From Furcasterigmium furcatum (Eukaryota; Ascomycota; Sordariomycetes; Glomerellales; Plectosphaerellaceae): DNA of 64,000 nucleotides. Made by a program: the position numbers and the translations under genes. The DNA lies in contig BCIA01000001.1 in the NCBI GenBank assembly GCA_001599815.1, forward strand, positions 3,724,934 to 3,788,933, in the 5' to 3' direction. The notes below the pieces were generated by a model. That model searched no databases, was not told the DNA's origin, and saw only the letters and a program-made list of their open reading frames with translations. Shown piece after piece: positions 45,283 to 55,719 of the stretch (the stretch's first letter is position 1; each line of letters starts with the position of its first letter).

Positions 45283-46253
45283 ATGTCGTCCCAGGTGCCT
45301 CAACTGACCAACTTCTCCGCCCACGTCGATGGCGCAGTCGCGATCCTCACGTACGATCTCCCCAAGACTGGCAATTCGCTGAAGCCGTCAGTGTTCAAGG
45401 TACAGTAATGTTCCCATCTCAGCATATTGTCGGGGTTCCCTCGTCTTAGTTGAAGCCAGGCCTGACATACATATTGCGGTCCACAGTCGCAGCTCAAGGC
45501 CCTGCAATGGGCAGTTGACAGCCCCGACATTCGTGTTATTGTGCAAACAGGACGTGGCAAGTTCTTCACGACCGGTGCGTCCCGTTCCCGTTTAGAGCGG
45601 CAGATGGTTGCTGAGTTCTCGTCACAGGCAGAGACATGAGCCCCGAGGACGGCGAGGACGGCGACACGGACCCAGAAGACATATTGAACACCTTCCGCCA
45701 AGTCAATGAAACCTTGATCAAGTGTCCCAAGATCCTCATCGCGGCCGTCAACGGGCCCGCGGCCGGCTACGGGGTCACGACGCTGGCGTTGTACGATCTC
45801 GTCTACTCCGTCCCAGACGCCTACTTCTTCACGCCCTTTAGCAAGTGGGCGCTCGCCCCGGAGGGATGCTCCAGCGTCACCTTTCCCGCCATCATGGGCC
45901 ACCAGAAAGCAGCCGCGCTTCTTCTGGGCGGTGAGCGGATGACGGCGGAGGAGCTCTACGTGGCCGGCCTCGTCACCAAAGTCGTGCCTGCAAACTCGAA
46001 CCAGCAGTTTATGGACTCGGTCCTTGCAACGGCCCAGAGGATCGCGGCATATCCGCCCAAGGCGCTCGTGGCGAACAAATCGCTGGTGACGACCACTCGG
46101 CAGGCAGAGCTGCTGGAGGCCAATATCAGAGAGTGTGAGGCCCTCAAGGAGCGGGTATTGGAGCCGGAATGCCACGAGGCCCTGCTCCTGTTTGCGCAAG
46201 AGAAGCTGGATAAGAAAGCGAAGAAGAGCCAGGAAGGCGCATCGAAGCTGTGA
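45283..46253 (+). CDS. Peroxisomal enoyl-CoA isomerase, ECI2-like
   Basis: Three exons: 45283-45399, 45487-45574 and 45628-46253; 276 aa. Crotonase fold: oxyanion-hole stretch GRGKFFTTGRDMSPED, second stretch ILIAAVNGPAAGYGVTTLAL, and KWALAPEGCSSVTFPAIMGH, where the Glu of PEG is the catalytic acid of Delta3,Delta2-enoyl-CoA isomerases of the ECI2 type. The C-terminus is ASKL, a canonical PTS1, so the enzyme should be peroxisomal. It shifts cis/trans-3-enoyl-CoA to trans-2-enoyl-CoA for beta-oxidation of unsaturated chains. It ends 101 bp from the convergent hydratase gene and belongs to the catabolic cluster by position and promoter motif. Confidence 0.92.
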
Positions 46254-46354
46254 ATCAAGTAGACGAGATGATACAAGCATCCATGTCCATGTACATAGAC
46301 AAGCGGCCGATTTCCAGAAACCGATGATATTTGATCCTTGCATTGAGTCTACAT

Positions 46355-47257
46355 CTACAATTTCGAGTCCGGTGCATCCCACAGCTTGGACCAGTCGACC
46401 TCCCTCGCGCCTTGCCGGAACTGCTCGATGCCATGCCGCGCCTCTCGCGAGGGCTTCATCATGCCGAGGTATCTCTGCGTCACCAGCTCGTCCTGCTTTG
46501 CGCCCCCGGGGTCCGTCCAGGCCACCCTCACGAGCTCCTTGCACACCGAAGAAGCGCCAGGCGCACACGCAGCCAGTGTCTTCTCTAGCTTCTCAAACAG
46601 AGTGGCACTCAGCTGTTCAGCGTCGGGCGCGACAGCATACACGGCCCCGCATTCCCGGAGCTGCTCCGCGGTGACGGGCTGCGCGGTCAACATGGCCGAC
46701 CGGCTCAAGGCAAGCCCCCATTCCCGCGCGAGGACGGGAGAGATGGCGCACGGCGCGAGTCCGAGCCTTGTCTCGGTGAGGTTGAAGGTCGCGTCGCGCA
46801 CGCAGACGCGGATGTCATTCGCGAACGCGAGCCCGTTGCCGCCGCCGTAGCATGGCCCGTTGATCAGCGCGATCGTGACCTGGGGCGCGGCCTCAATGGC
46901 TGCCAGGAGGCTCCGGAAGGCCTGGAGCTGGGCCAGATGGGCCTTTTCGTCAGCGGAGATGGCGGAGCCGGAGGGGGCGAGGTTCATGCCCGCGCAGAAG
47001 ACGCGGCCTTGGCCGGTGAGGTAGATGCGGAAGATGGACGAGTCCTCTGCCATGGTGTCGTAGACGAGTTTGAGCCCGGACACCAGCGTCGCCGTCAGAG
47101 AGTTCCGGGCCTCGGGTCGCGTGAGCTCGATCTTAACTGCATTCCCCCGTCTGAAGATGCGGAATTCTTTGGGTGGTGCTGGTTGCAGCGTCGCATCGGG
47201 CTGCCAGCGGCTGTCCTGTCCCTGGGAGGCGCCGCTGGTTTTGGAGGGGGCCTTCAT
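46355..47257 (-). CDS. Peroxisomal glutaconyl-CoA-type hydratase (LiuC/AtuE-like)
   Basis: Single exon. The ATG at 47257 (MKAPSKTSGASQ) is used because the frame upstream opens only with TTG; 300 aa. Crotonase motifs: TRPEARNSLTATLVSGL, GQGRVFCAGMNLAPSG, TIALINGPCYGGGNGLAFAN and FNLTETRLGLAPCAISPVLA. The last resembles the SEVRIGLAPAVISP signature of 3-methylglutaconyl-CoA and isohexenylglutaconyl-CoA hydratases; the Glu of LTETRLGL is in the catalytic position. It ends in DSKL, a canonical PTS1. It would hydrate the product of the carboxylase encoded next door. Two CCTCGG sites lie upstream. Its exact substrate is inferred from context. Confidence 0.88.
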   Translation of the reverse strand: MKAPSKTSGASQGQDSRWQPDATLQPAPPKEFRIFRRGNAVKIELTRPEARNSLTATLVSGLKLVYDTMAEDSSIFRIYLTGQGRVFCAGMNLAPSGSAISADEKAHLAQLQAFRSLLAAIEAAPQVTIALINGPCYGGGNGLAFANDIRVCVRDATFNLTETRLGLAPCAISPVLAREWGLALSRSAMLTAQPVTAEQLRECGAVYAVAPDAEQLSATLFEKLEKTLAACAPGASSVCKELVRVAWTDPGGAKQDELVTQRYLGMMKPSREARHGIEQFRQGAREVDWSKLWDAPDSKL

Positions 47258-47714
47258 CGTGATCACGGTCGCAGCAGGCGATGTGATAGAAGCCGAAGGG
47301 TTTGAAGAAACCAAGTCGCTAGTCCGGCGACGTTTGATTTATGCAGTTGCTAGTGGAAGTTTGTTGGGTGCGGAGGATCAGGATCAGATCTCATCTCCAA
47401 CTCACCCCCCCTGTGGTGGTGGTGTGGTTTGGTTGATAGCCGAGGTACCATTCAGGTCCCAGGTGTTTTGGAGCACTCGCTTGCAGTGAGCAGCAAATGT
47501 CACCCAAAACCTTCGGGGCATTTGAAAATTAATTTTCAAGATAGAATGTGTTTTTTTCTGTTCCGATTTATTTGGAACAAATGAACGACCTATTTGTTGG
47601 CATCCAATAGCATAGGACTCTCATAAGATCGCCGAGGCTTGATGTTCCCGTCCCATCATTTTGACTACTGAACAACAGCCATACTACATCTTCATACCTC
47701 GATGAGCCACCACC
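47258..47714 (-). promoter_or_regulatory. Hydratase promoter with two CCGAGG sites
   Basis: CCGAGG cores at 47440-47445 (within AGCCGAGGTACC) and 47632-47637, about 185 and 375 bp upstream of the hydratase ATG. The right end is the 3' flank of the Zn2Cys6 gene. Confidence 0.55.
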
Positions 47715-49996
47715 TTATGTCGTGCTCGACGGGTTCCCAGCACACATCTCATCCAACCAGCCCTGCAACTCCTGCTGGAACTGAGTCGAGCCGGGCGTCT
47801 CTGGCGGCCCCGTCACCGTCGGATTCCATTCAAGCGCAGGACTGAAATAACCAGCAGCGCTCAATGACCTTTCACACAGCAATGCACCGTTCGTGCCGGT
47901 GTCCGAGAGGCCGGATCCGCCAGCCACCCCGAGGGGCGTTTCGGCCCAGCACTCGTCATTAAACGGGTCTCCGATGTTGATGAAGGAGTAGACCGTCCCC
48001 CCTGGCGACCTGTAGTCGCCGTCGAAGAAGTCATCGTCGCCCAGGAAGTTGCTGGGCACGTCGAGATCCCTGAACGGGTTGAGATCTAGTTTGGAGAGGG
48101 TCTTCATGATGTCGCTCCGCAGTTGAGAGGCCAAGTCGAATCTCGTCTCGGCAAAGCGCAGCAATCGAAGGCAAGAGCAGAGGTTGTGCCGGCTGGCTCT
48201 TCGGAGGTCTGGTCTCGGCGATTTGAGATCCAGGATGTGCACTGGTATCGCGGATACTATGGCCGTGAAACTGCGGGAGACGAAGTCAGCGACACTCGCA
48301 CCGGAACAAGGGAGAGAATGCTACATACAATTGGGTCGGTATGATGTCGGCCCAGTCTGACGACAAGGCCTCCTCGGCCAATATCGCTGTGCGAGTCGCC
48401 GCGCGTCTCATCTTGGATGCGTACGAGAGAATCCCGGGGACAGACTGCTTGGATCGCTGTGCGAGATATATCCGCGGCAGATACAGAGCGTTGAGTGTCG
48501 TGTCATGGAGCATAAGTGATGTCGTGATGAACGGACCAGTATCCCGGGCCGCTCGTTGGACTCTCTGCTTCGCAGCAGGAAACATGGCAGAGAAGTCAAC
48601 GGACCAGGCGGCGAGCTCTCTCTCGCAGGCGTCGATGTCGGCGGTGCTGGGTGACGGGGAGCCGTCGACAGACTGATCGGGGTCGTCCTGCAGAATCTTG
48701 CCTAGAGTGAGAGCCAGCTTGATGTTGAGGAGAAACGCCGAGGCCGCTTGTCCGCTAGAAATGACGTAGACACCGTTTGGATAGCGACTGCTGGGCTCGG
48801 CAGAAGAGGTGCCCAGGATATCGGACGAGCTGGGATGATCGACCAGTCGATGGAAACGGTACAACTTCGCTGGGCGGCGCATGACGAGGGCAACATGAGC
48901 ATCGCGCATCAGGCAGCACCACCAGAGTCGTTTCGTCATGGCGGCCTGGTGTCCCTGGTTGATGAATCTCCATGGCTCGGCTTTCTCGATGAGATGGGAA
49001 AGACAGCCCGTCCAATACCAGGCATCCCTGCCGATGCCGCCGTCCTCGAACCAGAAGGATAGAAGCAGGAGGGTTTGTGCCAGGGCGTCGCAGCGAGACT
49101 CCAATTCGGCGTCATAGAGTAGCTTCACGCGGTTGTACAGCGAGCTTCGTGCCTCCTTGCGAGAAGAGAACCCAAGTTTACAGCAAGTACCTTCGTCGAT
49201 ATACTGGATTGAGGCGTCTGATCAGTCGTGATTTTACATGTACATGTTTCCGGGAGCATCTTACAGGAATCGCCGCGAACATGATGGCTTGGAAACTCAG
49301 AACGCTGAAGCGGACGCCGCATTCATTTGGCAGCGACCCATCCTCCAGAGCCAGGAGGTCCTCCAAGGAGAATATCGGATAGTAGGCATGGACCCCTCGA
49401 ATATAGCCACGGATGAGCTGTGATCTCACCGAAGCCGACGGGAAATGGAAGGCTTCATTGGCAGAGAGATACTCAGCAAGCCCTCGTCGTAATGGTCCAC
49501 GGATGGGGGTGATGAAGCTGGGTAAGTCTGCGATGCTGTGCTCGGCCCAGCTGGCTTGACTCTCCTGCAGGGCAGCATCAGACAAGCAGCAAGTGGTACT
49601 GGGCTGCTCTTCGGGAGATTCGAAGAGCCCCTCCACTATCTCCATAGTCCCGGGATCAAAGACGTCGGGCTGGGACTGGAAAGAGTCCAAGACCAGTGCT
49701 GGAGACTCATCGCCGATGATTACTGCGTTGTCCTGGGTCGGCTGGGCCATGGGTTCGCTCTCTCGTGGTGTAGGCGGAGGCTGGGTCGCTTTGGATGGCA
49801 CCCTTCCTCGTCTTGTCCGCGGCACTGAGCACTGAATGCCATCGAGGCGACAGTTGGTACAGGGAGGACCATCAGATGCCACGCTACACCTGACTTTCCG
49901 GCCTCGACAGGCAGCGCAGGCGACTGATGCCCTCACCTTTCTGGGTCGTCGCGGCCGGGGGGCATCAGTGGCCTGGTCAGCACTTAGTGGTGCCAT
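47715..49996 (-). CDS. Zn2Cys6 transcription factor, probable cluster regulator
   Basis: Three exons: 49265-49996, 48329-49203 and 47715-48270; 720 aa. The start MAPLSADQAT is chosen because the frame upstream has no family likeness. Zinc cluster: C27, C30, C37, C46, C49, C56 in CAACRGRKVRC, then SDGPPCTNCRLDGIQC, followed by a basic linker RTRRGR. The middle homology region (residues ~190-560) is the fungal-specific transcription factor domain: FITPIRGPLRRGLAEYL, AYYPIFSLEDLLAL, LLLLSFWFEDGGIG, WWCCLMRDAHVALVMRRP. The C-terminus (~600-720) is acidic and Gly/Pro-rich, like an activation domain. It lies between the hydratase and carboxylase genes, so a pathway-specific role is likely. One CCGAGG site is upstream. 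Confidence 0.9.
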
Positions 49997-50284
49997 GGCT
50001 GTTGGTCGATCTAGTAGGATTGAGTGATAGGGTTCATTGCAGTCGTGAGGCTCACTGGTAATGTGCGTCTCGGCACATGGCGATACTACCGACATCCATG
50101 TCCAAATCAGGTACCTGAAATCGTGCCGAGGGAGGTGGGCAACCACATGTCGGTGAGTCTGTTAATGAGGTACAAGTGTACAGGTGATGATGAATGCTCT
50201 TAGACCCGTACCTGTCCATCAGCTGGGGTGATCGCCTCGTGTTTGCGGGGTAGATCTCACCCCAGATTCCCCCTTTCTCCAAGT
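49997..50284 (-). promoter_or_regulatory. Regulator promoter with one CCGAGG site
   Basis: CCGAGG at 50126-50131, about 130 bp upstream of the Zn2Cys6 ATG. The rest is leader DNA and the 3' flank of the biotin carboxylase gene. Confidence 0.45.
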
Positions 50285-52940
50285 TCACTCTTCACCCCCT
50301 TCAGTGCCCTCCGGCGCTGCAACCTCGCACATGACGACACCCTCGCTGATCTTCGACCCCTGTTCAACATTCATCTTGACGACGCCGGCGGCCTCTGCGT
50401 TGATCCGGATCTCCGTCTTCATACTCTCCATCACCAGAAGCCCGTCGCCAGCCTTGACAGTGCTCCCGTCAGGGGCCAGGATCTGCAGGATGTGACACGG
50501 CATCGGGGACAGGTATTTTCGCTTCCCATCTGCTAGAAAGTCAGAAAAAGCAAAAGAGGCCAAATTCGATCCTTGAAGTGCTTACCGGATCCGCCGATGC
50601 CGCCGTCTCTCCCCCTCTCGTCGAACTTGCCCGCCCAGCTGAGCATCTTCTTGATATCGTAATGCACGGCGCATCCCAAGTTTCGCGAGAAGACAGCCAC
50701 CTCCTTCTTGAACTCGTCGGAGCCCAGCAAGGCGACCTCAAAGGTGTACTGCGTCTCATTCACCAGCAGCTGCAACTTGGCGCTCGTGGTCACGCCGGCT
50801 TCGGCAGGGCTGGAACTGAGAAGCCTGGCAGACACCACCTGTCGCGGCTCACTTTTCCTGGCGTGATAGAATCGTCTCGTCAGCAGGCCTCCCTGTCGGT
50901 TGAAGAAGACCTTTGTTTCGGGTGTAGTTGGCGCGTCCTGTGCCTCCAAGACGGAGATCTTGAACTCATCGGCCGCGCCCCGGGTGACCATGACCTCGCT
51001 TTCAGCCTCATGACCAAGTAGTTGCAGCTGACAGGCCACGAATGTCCCTCCTCCTGTTCCCTTGTCTCTGTGCTGGTTGCGAAACCCGCCGGGTATGCTG
51101 GCGAATGTCGCGCCGCCGGAGTTGAGCTTTCTTGATTGCTGGTCGAACAGGACTGCGGCGATAAGCATATGGCCCTCGACATGGCTTGTTTCGATGGGTT
51201 GAAGTAATTGCTGCTGCTCTTGTTCGACGAATCCCGTCGTGTAGTCCGGATTTTGAAATCGCGGGTGCCCCAGGATGCGTAGCAAGAATAGCTGGTTTGT
51301 CACCACCCCGAGGCAAGTCGTGTTTCTCAGGACGACTATCATCTTTCGGATAGCTTCCTTGCGGCTTGGTGACCATACCACGATCTTGGATATCATGGAG
51401 TCGAAGTGTACCGATACGATAGACCCAGACCGCACGCCCAGCTCGTAGCGCACGTACGGGATCGTCGGCCCAAGAGTCTCCGCGATGGTCTTGAAAGCAG
51501 CCACGGTGCCGGTGCAGGGAAGAAACCCTTGGAAGGGATTTTCTGCGCAGAGTCGTACTTCGATGGCGTGGCCAGCCTGTTGCACTGTGGCGAGCTCGGG
51601 CAGAGATGCTAGTTTCCCGCCTGCTGCCACGAAGAGCTGCAGGCCGACGATATCAAAGCCGGTCACCTCTTCGGTGATGGGATGTTCCACTTGAATCCGG
51701 GTGTTGACCTCGAGGAAGTAAAATTCCTCCTGCTTGATGTCCTGTTCCAGCGGTTAGTCGGTTGCCAAAGCCACGAGAACCCCGGAACAAGCCCATTCCC
51801 CCGCAACGTACCACAATGAACTCGACCGTGCCGGCGGACTCGTACTTCAGCAGCCGGGCAATCTCAATCGCAGAGTCCGACATCCGCTTTCTCATGTCCG
51901 ACGATAACCACGGGCACGGCGATTCCTCGATGATTTTCTGGTGACGTCGTTGAATCGAGCATTCTCGATCGAGGAGGCTGACGAACGTCTCCCCATCGCC
52001 CATGATCTGCATCTCGACATGCTTCCCGCTCTCAATGTACTTCTCGAGCAAGCAGTCTCCGGAACCGAAGGAGCGCTGGGCCTCTGATGCACATCTGAGA
52101 AAGGCTTCTAAAAATCTGCTGGCATGTTAGAGGGCGCTCTGACCGTTGGGAACAGGATACTTGCTCAGCCTTCTCCCGGACGATGCGCATGCCCTTTCCG
52201 CCACCTCCGGCACTTGCTTTTATGAGCACGGGGTACCCGATCCTGTCCGCTTCCGCCTCGAGATGTCGCGGGTCTTGATCTTTCCCGCCATAGCCTGGGA
52301 TCAGAGGGACGGAAGAATGCTGAGCGAGGTACTCTTTCGCCAATCTCTGGAGTCGACTTGATTAGCTCTCATCGACGATCGCTTGCCACTGTACTGAGAA
52401 TCTGGATCTCACCTTGTCTCCAAGTTGAGAGATCGATGATGGAGACGGTCCGATGAACACCATGCCCGCCGCGGCCACGGCCTCTGCGAATCTGGCATTC
52501 TCGGAGAGATATCCATACCCTACGCGTCCACCGTTAGCCCGACTTCGCTGGATATGATGACCAATGCCTCGTTACCCGGGTGAATGGCATCGACACTGGC
52601 TGACTTTGCCACCTTGATCAAGTTCTCGATGTTCTGGTAGGGCTGCGCGTCCGCCGGGCCGATGCAGATGGCCTCATCGGCTTGCTGGACATGCAGTGAA
52701 GTCTTATCCCTGCGAGAATCGTCAGCCTTCGATTCCTCTTCTGTTCTTCGACCCCCGCGGCAAATCTCACTCGTCTGCAAATACAGCCACGGTGGTCATC
52801 AGCTGTTGCCGGCAGGTCCGAATGATGCGACAGGCGATCTCGCCGCGATTCGCAATCAGGACCCGGCCGAGCTTCAACGTGCCATCAGGTCGAAATATCG
52901 GCGGGGCGATGAACATCGAAGGCTTGGCAGAGGGAGACAT
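50285..52940 (-). CDS. Biotin carboxylase/BCCP subunit of an acyl-CoA carboxylase (MccA/AtuF-like)
   Basis: Seven exons: 52771-52940, 52576-52709, 52413-52519, 52165-52346, 51812-52115, 50586-51741 and 50285-50532; 766 aa. The biotin carboxylase part (~20-470) shows KLGRVLIANRGEIACRIIRT, the ATP-grasp loop KASAGGGGKGMRIV, FVSLLDRECSIQRRHQKIIE and EVNTRIQVEHPITEEVTG. A BT-like linker follows. The BCCP domain at the end has VMESMKTEI, with biotinyl Lys723; the residue after it is Thr where most family members have Met. Intron 4 (52116-52164) uses a GC donor (GCAAGT), and intron 6 ends in TAGCAG, two possible acceptors. It carboxylates biotin with ATP and bicarbonate for the neighbouring carboxyltransferase. 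No clear matrix presequence is seen. Confidence 0.93.
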
Positions 52941-53410
52941 GGTGCTGACGGGCTGTTAGGAGGCTTCGTGTTCCGGTTGGTGAGAGGAATGAGGGCTGAA
53001 GCGAGTGCTGGCGGCGCTTCAAGTCGCTTGCGAATGCTGCGCCAAAAGATGCGATGTCATCAGGCTTCCCGACCGAGCTGAATGAAACAAGTCACGGCTT
53101 TCAGTTAGAAATCAATTCGACGTCGTAGGGTGCTGGGTTCGCGACGTGTAAGCAGAGGAACACGGTGTTTGGTCGAAGTTGCTGGACCGATTACCGAGGT
53201 ACCAGATCAGCTGTAAGTCCATTCTATGGTAACAGCCAACCACATTTCACGTCATCATGGCTGTCTCTGCTGGTCGCCAGCCAACAATGCATAATATTAT
53301 TAGCATCAGGGGGGCTCAGAGATTATTATTTTGTCTGTCAGTAATCCGTGAAATCATCCAATGGTGATTTTGGACGGCGATGAAATTCAAATGGATATCC
53401 TGTCCTCTGG
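52941..53410 (-). promoter_or_regulatory. Biotin carboxylase promoter with CCGAGG site
   Basis: TTACCGAGGTACC at 53191-53203, with CCGAGG at 53194-53199, about 255 bp upstream of the ATG. The same extended form TACCGAGGT recurs at 45004-45011 on the other strand. The right end is the 3' flank of the carboxyltransferase gene. Confidence 0.5.
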
Positions 53411-55224
53411 CTATATCCTCGACACTCCCCTCATGCCTGGGTTCCCATTCGCGGGACGGTTATCACAAATCTCTAGACACATGCCCAGAACATCCCGCGT
53501 ATCCCTGGGGTCAATGACTCCGTCATCCAGACACCACGCAGACGTGGTGTACGCCTCGCTCTCCTTCTCAACCTGAGCCTCGAGACCAGCCGTCCTCTTG
53601 GCCAGCTTCGCCTCGTCGATGGGCTTTCCAGACTTCATCGCGGCCTCGCGCCCGATCATGTCCATGACACCCGCGAGCTGCGACGGGCCCATGACGGAGC
53701 ATTTGCTGTGTGGCCACGAGAAGAGGAAGCGCGGGCCGTACGCTCTCCCGCACATGGCATAGTTGCCCGCGCCGTAGGACGCGCCGCAGATGACGGAGAG
53801 ATGTGGCACCTCGGATCGAGACACGGCGTCGATCATCGACGACCCGGCCTTGATGATGCCCGCCGTCTCCGCCTTCGAGCCGACCATGAAGCCGGTGACG
53901 TTGTGGAGGAACACCAGCGGCGTGCCGGACTCGTTGTTCAGCCGGATAAAGTGCGTCGACTTGTCTGCCTCGGGGATGTTGATGACCGAATGGGAGTTGG
54001 CAATGATGCCGACGAGGCGGCCGTGAATGTGTGCGAAGCAGCAGAGCATGCCGGGCCCATATGTCGGCTTGAACTCCTCGAATCTGCTATCGTCCACGAT
54101 GCGTGCGATGACCTCGCGCATATCCATCGGCTGCCGGATGTTGACCGGCACGACCTGGAGCAGGTCGCGAGGGTCATACAACGGTGGGCGGACGGTCCCA
54201 AGCAAGCCGCTAGCAACAGCACGCTTCGCTTGAGGGGGGAGACTCAAGATCCAGCTCCGAGCCAGGCGGCAGGCCTCGAACTCATCGGCGGCAAAGGCGT
54301 CGCCGACGCCACTGACAGAGGTGTGCATCTCTGCGCCTCCGAGCTCCTCGGCTGTCGTCACCTCGCCCGTGGCCATGTAGACCAGCGGCGGCCCGCCCAG
54401 GAAGACCTGTGCCTGGTCCTTGACGAAGATGCTGTAGCTCGACATGCCCGGCTGGTACGCACCGCCGGCCGTGCTGCTCCCGAAGACGACCGTACATGTC
54501 GGCGCCCCATCGGCAGACCGGCGGGCGATGTCTCTGAACTGCCGCCCGCCGGCGTGAAACACGAGAAACTGCTGCGGCAGGTTCGCTCCGGCGGACTGGT
54601 TGAGGGAGATGCTCGGCAGGCCGTTCTGAGAAGCAATGTCACTGAGCCGCGCCCCCTTCTTGACCGAGATCTCGTTGGCTGCTCCGCTGTCCAGGGTTGG
54701 GATGTTCCCCCCGATGAGAACCATTTGCCCACTACATTGCTTGTTATTAGCGGTTGTGGAATGTCCGACTGCGGCATGCTCACTGCACGAGCCCAATACC
54801 CCCCAGGGAGCTGGCGTTGGGGCTGGAATGCTTGATGTCGTAGCCGGCCGTTGGCATGAGCTCAAGGAAGGGCGAGTCATCATCCAGAATCAAGGCCACG
54901 CGGTCGCGAACTGTTTGTGGTCAGTATTTGGACTGGATTATGGAGCAAACCAGGCCAGAAGGGTCACCGACCTGAGAGCATGCCGCGCGCATGGTGTCGC
55001 CTGTGATCTGGTCAGCTCGACCGCCCGCCATGTTCGTCCGCGAGTCTGGAGACGCACTCGACGTGTTTTTCGGGCCCTTCCTGGGCCGCCCATTCCATGA
55101 CGCTATTCCATCTCTGCATTACCGGCTCCCAGGATGCGGCATTCGCCTTGGCTGCCTCATCGGACGAGGATACTTTGGTGGTGTAGCGAGGGAATCCCCC
55201 GAGGCTCGATGCCTGGTTTGCCAT
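53411..55224 (-). CDS. Carboxyltransferase subunit of an acyl-CoA carboxylase (MccB/AtuC-like)
   Basis: Four exons: 55058-55224, 54972-55000 (29 nt), 54784-54910 and 53411-54731; 547 aa. The start is the first ATG (MANQASSLGG); upstream the frame has only TTG. Splicing the tiny exon gives HVERHHARGMLSVRDRVALI, the family motif near the N-terminus. N-domain: QNGLPSISLNQSAGANLPQQ and VFGSSTAGGAYQPGMSSYSI. C-domain: FAHIHGRLVGIIANSHSV, FLHNVTGFMVGSKAETAGI and VICGASYGAGNYAMCGRAYG. It transfers CO2 from carboxybiotin to an enoyl-CoA. The loop SSTAGGAYQPG differs from the CTAGGAYVPA-like loop usual in methylcrotonyl-CoA enzymes. The C-terminus is GVSRI, a weak PTS1-like end. Confidence 0.93.
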
Positions 55225-55719
55225 TGTCGCGACCGCCGGCGTTGGCCACGATGCTGATGCGCGAGCGACCAAATGAAGGGCTGTGCTGAATCACCCTTAC
55301 TTACTCGCTTCGGTTGTCGGAGGGCTTCTGTTTGAGGTGAACGCGATGGGATCAGGCCGAGGTGGTCGTATTGCTTTGATCATGTAAGCAGCTGGTCTCA
55401 TCAGCTGCTGATGGACGGATGTCCGGTGGCTCAAACGCCCAAATGATGACGTTCAGCTCAATTGGAGAACTTAAACCTCGGTTATCGGATCAACAAAAAA
55501 CATCATCTTCACTCAACCAAAAATCAACCACCAGCGAGTCTCCGAGGATCGAGGCGACATTCGATGCTCCTTTGAGCGGATGGGCATCTAGGCCCGCGAT
55601 CTTTTGAATTTTAGTTCACTTTGGTGATAGTTGCCCCTGATTCTGCCCCGGACAATCACCTTCTCGACGCCGTCGCCACGTCCCCTCTCATTTCAAGACT
55701 TCGCGAGCACCCCGGCAAA
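55225..55719. promoter_or_regulatory. Bidirectional carboxyltransferase/AtuA promoter, three CCTCGG sites
   Basis: CCGAGG or CCTCGG cores at 55357-55362, 55476-55481 and 55542-55547, between the divergent carboxyltransferase (leftward) and AtuA-type (rightward) genes. Shared control of the two is therefore plausible. Confidence 0.6.

Noticed and set aside
53708..54835. 375-codon plus-strand frame opposite the carboxyltransferase
   Set aside because: Shadow of a long conserved exon; composition is Arg/Ala/His-rich without motifs.
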